Made by a program: the position numbers and the translations under genes
In this document: positions 59,444 through 64,000 of the stretch, in pieces
How positions within the stretch are numbered: the stretch's first letter is position 1
Layout of the letters: each line of letters begins with the position of its first letter
The notes under the pieces: model-generated
The model's input: the letters and a program-made list of their open reading frames with translations, nothing else
What the model was told of the DNA's origin: nothing
Databases searched by the model: none
DNA from: Fulverythrobacter ferritrahens
Lineage (GTDB): Bacteria; Pseudomonadota; Alphaproteobacteria; Sphingomonadales; Sphingomonadaceae
Assembly: GCF_020539485.1 (NCBI RefSeq)
Contig: NZ_JACDXU010000001.1
Span: 124,001-188,000, forward strand
Direction of reading: 5' to 3'
DNA: 64,000 nt

Positions 59444-59851
59444 TCCGGCCTGTCATGCGAGACCCGCGTGCCGAATATAATCGCAGTACCTAGGTGAATT
59501 CCGTAATCAACATTACGTAAAGCGTCATTGAGCTGATATTTTATTTTCCAGACTTATGGATGCCATCGAACCACGGGGATGTTCATTATCCCGGCGGATA
59601 CAGGATGGGCATGGCATGCAGATGAACGGCGGTCCGCTCTGGAACCGATGAGTGGGGCAGCCATCCGCGGTTGATATCCGGTTTTCTGAGCGCCGGACCG
59701 GCGGACAAGGCCCGGCTCATATTGTCCAGCCACAGATCCCATCCGTAACGAGCGTTCGGGGGGCAGGTCGGCATCCATTCAATTGCAGCAAGAATTCCTG
59801 GGGGTTTCAGCTCCCCGAAGGTGCTGTGCGTATAAATGGAAAATTAGAATT
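59444..59851. other. Gene-free region with one inverted repeat
   Basis: About 400 bases contain no supported gene. CGTAAT-CAAC-ATTACG at 59502-59517 is an inverted repeat soon after the Lrp-like gene, in an AT-rich stretch, and could be a promoter element or weak terminator. Confidence 0.5.
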
Positions 59852-61738
59852 ATGAATTTATCAGCTGTCGATAGTGGAGGGCAAGGCTCCGGTTTTTGTC
59901 CTTCTGCGGAGATGGATATGATCGGTTTGCGTTTGCCGGGCGAAATGGGCCCTGGTGCCGCACCAGGGCGGCAGCAGCTCTCTATCCTCGTCATCGACGA
60001 CAATCCGGGCGATCGTCGTCTGGCTGAGATGTCGCTGAAAGTCGGTGCGCAGGATGCGGGCGCCGATTGCGATGTGCTGCTGGCCGCCTGCCTGGCTGAC
60101 GGCGCCGCTCTGCTGGAAACGCTGGCGGCTGGCGGGCCCGATGCGATCCTGCTCGATCTCGGCCTGCCCGATGCCTGCGGTTTTGCCGGGCTCCATACCC
60201 TCAAGGCCCTGCGGCCGGACGTGCCGGTCATCATTCTCACCGGGCTCGATGAAGCCGCCACAGCAGCCACCGCCCTGTCCAGCGGGGCGGCCGATTATCT
60301 GGAAAAGGACGATATTCGTCCCCGCTCGCTCTGGCGGTCGGTCAGCTATGCGCTGGAACGCAAGAAGTTCCAGGAAGAGCTGATGCATCTCGCCCGGACC
60401 GATCCGCTGACTTCGGTGAAGAACCGGCGTGCGCTGATCGAGGGGCTGGAACTGAGCATGGATAATGCCACCCGCAGCAGGACCTATTGCGCGGTGCTGA
60501 TCATCGACATCGACAATTTCAAGCAGATCAACGATCTGCTGGGCCATGATGCGGGCGATGAGTTACTGATGACGGTGGCGCAGCGCATTGCCGCTGTCAT
60601 TCGCCGCACCGATCTGGTCGGCCGCCTGGGCGGGGACGAATTCGCGGTGATCGCCACCAATCTTCCCAATGCGCATGGTGCGCTGGAACTGGCCGAGAAA
60701 ATCGCCGGGGAAATCAGCTCGGTCGCCATGCTCAAGGGGCGCAGGATCGAAGCAGGCTCCAGCATCGGCGTCGCGCTTTATCCCTCCGGTGCGGTCAATC
60801 CGGGCGATATGCTGACCCATGCCGATCTTGCCATGTACAAGGCGAAGAAGCAGGGCAGCCGGGCAATCTGCCTGTATGACGATAATCTGCACCGCGAATT
60901 GCGCCAGAAGCTGCAGCTCAAACGGGCCATGCTGCGGGATATTTCCACTCCCAGCTTTTATCTCGATTATCAGCCAATCGTCGATTGCCGCACGCATCGT
61001 ATCGTCAGCGCCGAAGGTCTGGCCCGCTGGCGCCAGCGGGATAACCGGGTGATCATGCCGGGCGATTTCATCCCCATTGCCGAGGAGAATGGCTGGATTT
61101 CCGATCTGGGCATGCAGATGATCGATCAGGCATGCAGCTTCCTGGCAGAATCCGTTGCCGCCGGGGCGCCCATCGTGCCGATCTCGATCAATGTCTCGCC
61201 GATCCAGTGCCGGGACAGCGCCTTTGCCGGCCAGTTCACCGCTGCCATCGCCCGCCATGGGCTGGAGCCCGAACTGTTCAATATCGAGATCACGGAATCG
61301 ACCTTCATGCAGAATATCGAATCCGCAAGGCGCGGGCTCGAGGCACTGATGAGTGTCGGCATCGGCATTCATATCGACGATTTCGGGACCGGCTATTCCT
61401 CGCTTTCCATGCTGCGCGATCTGCCGTTGAAACACCTCAAGCTGGACCGCAGCTTCGTTTCCCGCCTCATCGGAGATATCGGCACCCAGCGGATTACCGA
61501 GGCTGTGGCCGATCTGGCGCACAAGCTGAATTTCAAGACCGTTGCCGAAGGGGTGGAGACGGCGGAGCAGGCCGAATTGCTGACCGAGATCGGGGTCGAT
61601 TATCTGCAGGGCTATTATTTCTCTCCCCCGGTGAGCGCGATACGGCTGAGGGAGGAACTCGTGCTGTTCGGCCCGCACGATGCCGTGATCGCGGCGCCTC
61701 GCCGCACGGCGCGAAGTTCAAGAGCCGCCAGCCATTGA
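59852..61738 (+). CDS. REC-GGDEF-EAL cyclic-di-GMP protein
   Basis: This 628-residue protein has a receiver domain (about 43-170) with acidic pair DD (49-50), the phosphoacceptor Asp in LLDLGLPD, Thr in LTGLD and Lys in LEKDD. The GGDEF domain (about 190-350) keeps GGDEF and so may synthesise cyclic-di-GMP. The EAL domain (about 370-620) has EGL instead of EAL (AEGLARW), while SINVSP, EITEST, DDFGTGYS, KLDRSF and VAEGVET and QGYYFS residues remain. It may be bifunctional, tuned by phosphorylation. ATG 59852 or 59918 could be the start; GGAG precedes the latter. The next gene starts seven bases after its stop. Confidence 0.92.
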   Translation: MNLSAVDSGGQGSGFCPSAEMDMIGLRLPGEMGPGAAPGRQQLSILVIDDNPGDRRLAEMSLKVGAQDAGADCDVLLAACLADGAALLETLAAGGPDAILLDLGLPDACGFAGLHTLKALRPDVPVIILTGLDEAATAATALSSGAADYLEKDDIRPRSLWRSVSYALERKKFQEELMHLARTDPLTSVKNRRALIEGLELSMDNATRSRTYCAVLIIDIDNFKQINDLLGHDAGDELLMTVAQRIAAVIRRTDLVGRLGGDEFAVIATNLPNAHGALELAEKIAGEISSVAMLKGRRIEAGSSIGVALYPSGAVNPGDMLTHADLAMYKAKKQGSRAICLYDDNLHRELRQKLQLKRAMLRDISTPSFYLDYQPIVDCRTHRIVSAEGLARWRQRDNRVIMPGDFIPIAEENGWISDLGMQMIDQACSFLAESVAAGAPIVPISINVSPIQCRDSAFAGQFTAAIARHGLEPELFNIEITESTFMQNIESARRGLEALMSVGIGIHIDDFGTGYSSLSMLRDLPLKHLKLDRSFVSRLIGDIGTQRITEAVADLAHKLNFKTVAEGVETAEQAELLTEIGVDYLQGYYFSPPVSAIRLREELVLFGPHDAVIAAPRRTARSSRAASH

Positions 61739-61745
61739 GCGGATC

Positions 61746-64000
61746 ATGACCGCTTCCCACGATTTGCGGGGCTCCATTTTCAAGGGGATGGGCCTCGCCA
61801 CTCGCATCGCGCTCGTCGCGGGGCTGGTGGGGCTGCTTTCGATCGTGGCGCTGACGGGGTTCATTCTGCGCGGCAGCGAGCAGATCCTGCTGGACCGCGA
61901 TACGCAGAGGCTCGCCGGGAATGTCGCCGTTTCGGCTGAACGTCTCAGGTCGCTGATCGAATACGGGCGGCAGGACGCATTGCTGCTGGCCAAGACACCG
62001 CCGGCGATAGGCACGTTCCGCGCAATGGGAAATGGCGGCACGGACCCGCAGGATGGCTCCACCGAAGCCTTGTGGCGCGACAGGCTGGCAGCGATCTTCG
62101 AAGGGATGCTGGAAGCGCGGCCCGAATATACCCGAGTGCGGCTGATCAGTTTCGGCAGCGACGGCTTGAAGGATGGCCACGAGATCGTGCGGGTCAACCG
62201 CCTGCCCGGAGACGCCATCCGCCGTGTTCCCGAAAGCGAGCTTCAGGACAAGTCGACTCGCCCCTTCGTGATCGACACCCGCAAGCTGGCGCCGGGGGAA
62301 GTCTATCTGTCGCCCATCGATTTCGAGCAGGATCAGGGCCGCATCGTCACACCCCATGTGGCCGCCATCCGCGCGGCCACTCCGGTCGTCGATGAACGGG
62401 GGCGCAAGCTCGGCATGGTACTGATAAACATCGATATGGGGCGGATCTTCACCATCGTGCGTGGGCCCAGAGTGCAGGGGACGGATTACTTCATCACCAA
62501 TCAGGATGGCGATTTCCTCGCCCATCCCGATCCTGCCCGCAATTTCGGTTTCGAACGGGGCATCCGCTATCGCCTGCAACAGGATTATCCTCAGCTGGCC
62601 CCCTTCCTGAAGGATGGCGCGCGGCGCTTCACCGGCACGCTCGATACGCCTCAGGGGCGGGTGCTCGCCATGGCGGTGAAAGTGGATTACGATCCGCTCA
62701 ATACTTCCCAATTCGCGATCATCGGGCAGACCATGCAAGCCAGCGAGCTGGATGCGAGCCTGTTGGCGGTTCGCAATCGCGCGCTGGCCGCCGCCGCTGT
62801 GGTGCTGCTGGCCGGACTGCTGGCAATCGCCTGGCTCACCCGCTCGCTCTCCCGCCCGCTGCGGGACATCAGCGACATGGCCGTGGCGGTCGCCCGCGGG
62901 GAACGGCAGATCGATCCGGGCGCGGCCCGCCAGCGGTCGGACGAAGTTGGGGCGCTGGCCCGCAGCTTCGAGACCATGGTGCAGCGAGTGGAAGAGCGCG
63001 AACGGGATCTGCTGGAGGCGGAGGCGCGCACATCCCGCGTGATCGATGTCATGCCCGAGGCGATATTGGTGACCGACCGGGATGGGATCATCCGCCGCGT
63101 GAACGACAGGGCGATAACGATCTTCGGCTATGGCCGGGACGAACTGCTCGGTCAGCCGGTGGAGATGCTGATACCCGAACGTTCCCGCGCCGGCCATCCC
63201 GCCCAGCGCGAAGCCTATGTCGCCTCTCCCGAAATCCGGCCGATGGGGGCAGGGCGCGATCTTTACGGGCGCCGCAAGGATGGCCGTGAAGTGCCGGTTG
63301 AAATCGCCCTGGCGCCGCTGGGCGGCCAGGGGGCGGGCGGCCAGGGCGGGGACGGGCAGATCGTGGTTTCGGTGGCGGATATCACTGCCCGCAAGGCCGC
63401 GCAGGATGTGCTGCGCGATACCAATGAGAAGCTGGCCCGTTCCAATCAGGAACTGATGCAATTCGCTTATGTCGCCTCGCACGATTTGCAGGAGCCGCTG
63501 CGCATGGTGGACAGCTACATGGGGCTGATCGAGCGGCGCTATAAGGGCAAGCTGGATTCCGATGCGGATGAGTTCATCGGCTATGCCGTGGATGGCGCAA
63601 GGCGGATGAAGCGGCTGATCAACGATCTGCTGGCCTATTCCCGCGTCAGCAATCGCCCGCTCAGGATCGGGCCGGTGGATGTGCGTGCCGTGCTGGACGA
63701 TGTGCTGGCGCTGTATGACGTGCAGATCCGGGGGAGCGGCGCCGTAGTGGAACTGGGCACCCTGCCGGTGATCGAAGGCGATGCCGGCCAGATCGAGCGG
63801 CTCTTCGCGAACCTGGTGGGCAATGCGCTGAAATTCCGCAGCGATCACTCGCCGCACATCAGCATCGGCGCCCGGCGCAAGGGGGATATGTGGGAATTCA
63901 CCATCGCCGATAACGGCATCGGTATCGACCCGGAATTCAACGAGAAGATTTTCGAGATATTCTCCCGCCTGCACAGCCGCGAGCAATATGAAGGCACTGG
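61746..64000 (+). CDS. Membrane sensor histidine kinase (cut at right edge)
   Basis: This partial protein (about 751 residues visible) has two transmembrane segments (about 20-42 and 340-360) flanking a ~300-residue periplasmic sensor with YFITNQDGDFLAHPDP, then a HAMP region (about 360-415), a PAS domain (about 430-540, VTDRDGIIRRVNDRA) and a HisKA domain with the H-box VASHDLQEPLRM. The N-box NLVGNALKF and the G-box DNGIGID follow. The window ends inside the ATP-binding domain. It follows the REC-GGDEF-EAL gene by seven bases, so the kinase may phosphorylate its receiver domain. Confidence 0.93.
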   Translation, partial: MTASHDLRGSIFKGMGLATRIALVAGLVGLLSIVALTGFILRGSEQILLDRDTQRLAGNVAVSAERLRSLIEYGRQDALLLAKTPPAIGTFRAMGNGGTDPQDGSTEALWRDRLAAIFEGMLEARPEYTRVRLISFGSDGLKDGHEIVRVNRLPGDAIRRVPESELQDKSTRPFVIDTRKLAPGEVYLSPIDFEQDQGRIVTPHVAAIRAATPVVDERGRKLGMVLINIDMGRIFTIVRGPRVQGTDYFITNQDGDFLAHPDPARNFGFERGIRYRLQQDYPQLAPFLKDGARRFTGTLDTPQGRVLAMAVKVDYDPLNTSQFAIIGQTMQASELDASLLAVRNRALAAAAVVLLAGLLAIAWLTRSLSRPLRDISDMAVAVARGERQIDPGAARQRSDEVGALARSFETMVQRVEERERDLLEAEARTSRVIDVMPEAILVTDRDGIIRRVNDRAITIFGYGRDELLGQPVEMLIPERSRAGHPAQREAYVASPEIRPMGAGRDLYGRRKDGREVPVEIALAPLGGQGAGGQGGDGQIVVSVADITARKAAQDVLRDTNEKLARSNQELMQFAYVASHDLQEPLRMVDSYMGLIERRYKGKLDSDADEFIGYAVDGARRMKRLINDLLAYSRVSNRPLRIGPVDVRAVLDDVLALYDVQIRGSGAVVELGTLPVIEGDAGQIERLFANLVGNALKFRSDHSPHISIGARRKGDMWEFTIADNGIGIDPEFNEKIFEIFSRLHSREQYEGT

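Noticed and set aside
61533-63986. Very long minus-strand frame (817 residues) opposite the histidine kinase
   Set aside because: It is rich in His, Arg, Gly and Ile, and shows no domain. The plus strand encodes a clear sensor kinase over the same bases, which merely runs off the edge.
1-64000. CRISPR array, insertion sequences or rRNA genes
   Set aside because: I saw no regularly spaced repeats, no transposase-like proteins with terminal repeats and no rRNA signature in the window.

Overview
The window looks like the genome of an alphaproteobacterium, most probably a sphingomonad (Sphingomonadales). This rests on a GC-rich genome with characteristic small plasmid and island proteins, TrwC-type relaxases with matching coupling proteins, alphaproteobacterial LexA-type boxes (GTTC-N7-GTTC), and REC-GGDEF-EAL plus histidine kinase genes. 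No taxonomic search was possible, so this is a judgement from protein style.

About 57 kb is accessory DNA made of two integrative elements in tandem, both inserted at the 3' end of one tRNA-Leu(CAG) gene. The intact tRNA is at 57725-57811 on the minus strand. A 33-bp direct repeat carrying its 3' end lies at 57717-57749 and again at 34744-34776, and a P4-type tyrosine integrase sits just left of each copy (33363-34586 and 56332-57546). Island 1 therefore runs from the left edge, and probably beyond it, to about 34.75 kb. Island 2 runs from 34.78 to 57.75 kb. Ordinary chromosome resumes to the right of the tRNA.

Island 1, left to right, holds the following. First is a minus-strand operon resembling the restriction half of the 7-deazaguanine (Dpd) system: RecQ-like DpdF, DpdG, ATPase DpdH and a fourth protein. 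It sits behind a small HTH gene and diverges from an S24 (CI/LexA-like) repressor, with a LexA box and a repressor palindrome in the shared promoter. Next comes a TrwABC-like mobilisation module (RHH protein, coupling protein, MobF relaxase), then SSB, a DUF2493 protein, antirestriction protein ArdC and small conserved island genes. A PD-(D/E)XK-like protein and an XRE/ImmA regulator pair flank a compact ubiquitin-like conjugation operon: DUF2188, a single-domain Ubl ending in Gly, an E2-like protein, a JAB-E1 fusion and a DUF6527-like protein. Then follow a large ParB-like protein, a 1415-residue methylase/Strawberry-notch helicase and a CHC2-Toprim primase-like protein, with lytic transglycosylase, thermonuclease and integrase genes at the end.

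Island 2 holds a nucleotidyltransferase-fold protein, a PD-(D/E)XK-like protein, an AlpA regulator and a second TrwABC-like module in the opposite orientation. It then holds a paraMORC-type GHKL ATPase operon whose ATPase reads as frameshifted inside its N-terminus. After that come a Dcm-like methyltransferase, Vsr and EcoRII-like endonuclease operon with an SsoII-like operator, and a 1470-residue STAND-like NTPase. I saw no mating-pair-formation genes beyond one VirB1-like transglycosylase, so the islands look mobilisable, or the type IV secretion genes lie outside the window.

The flank right of the tRNA has divergent MarR and Lrp/AsnC regulators, a REC-GGDEF-EAL protein and a membrane histidine kinase that runs off the right edge.
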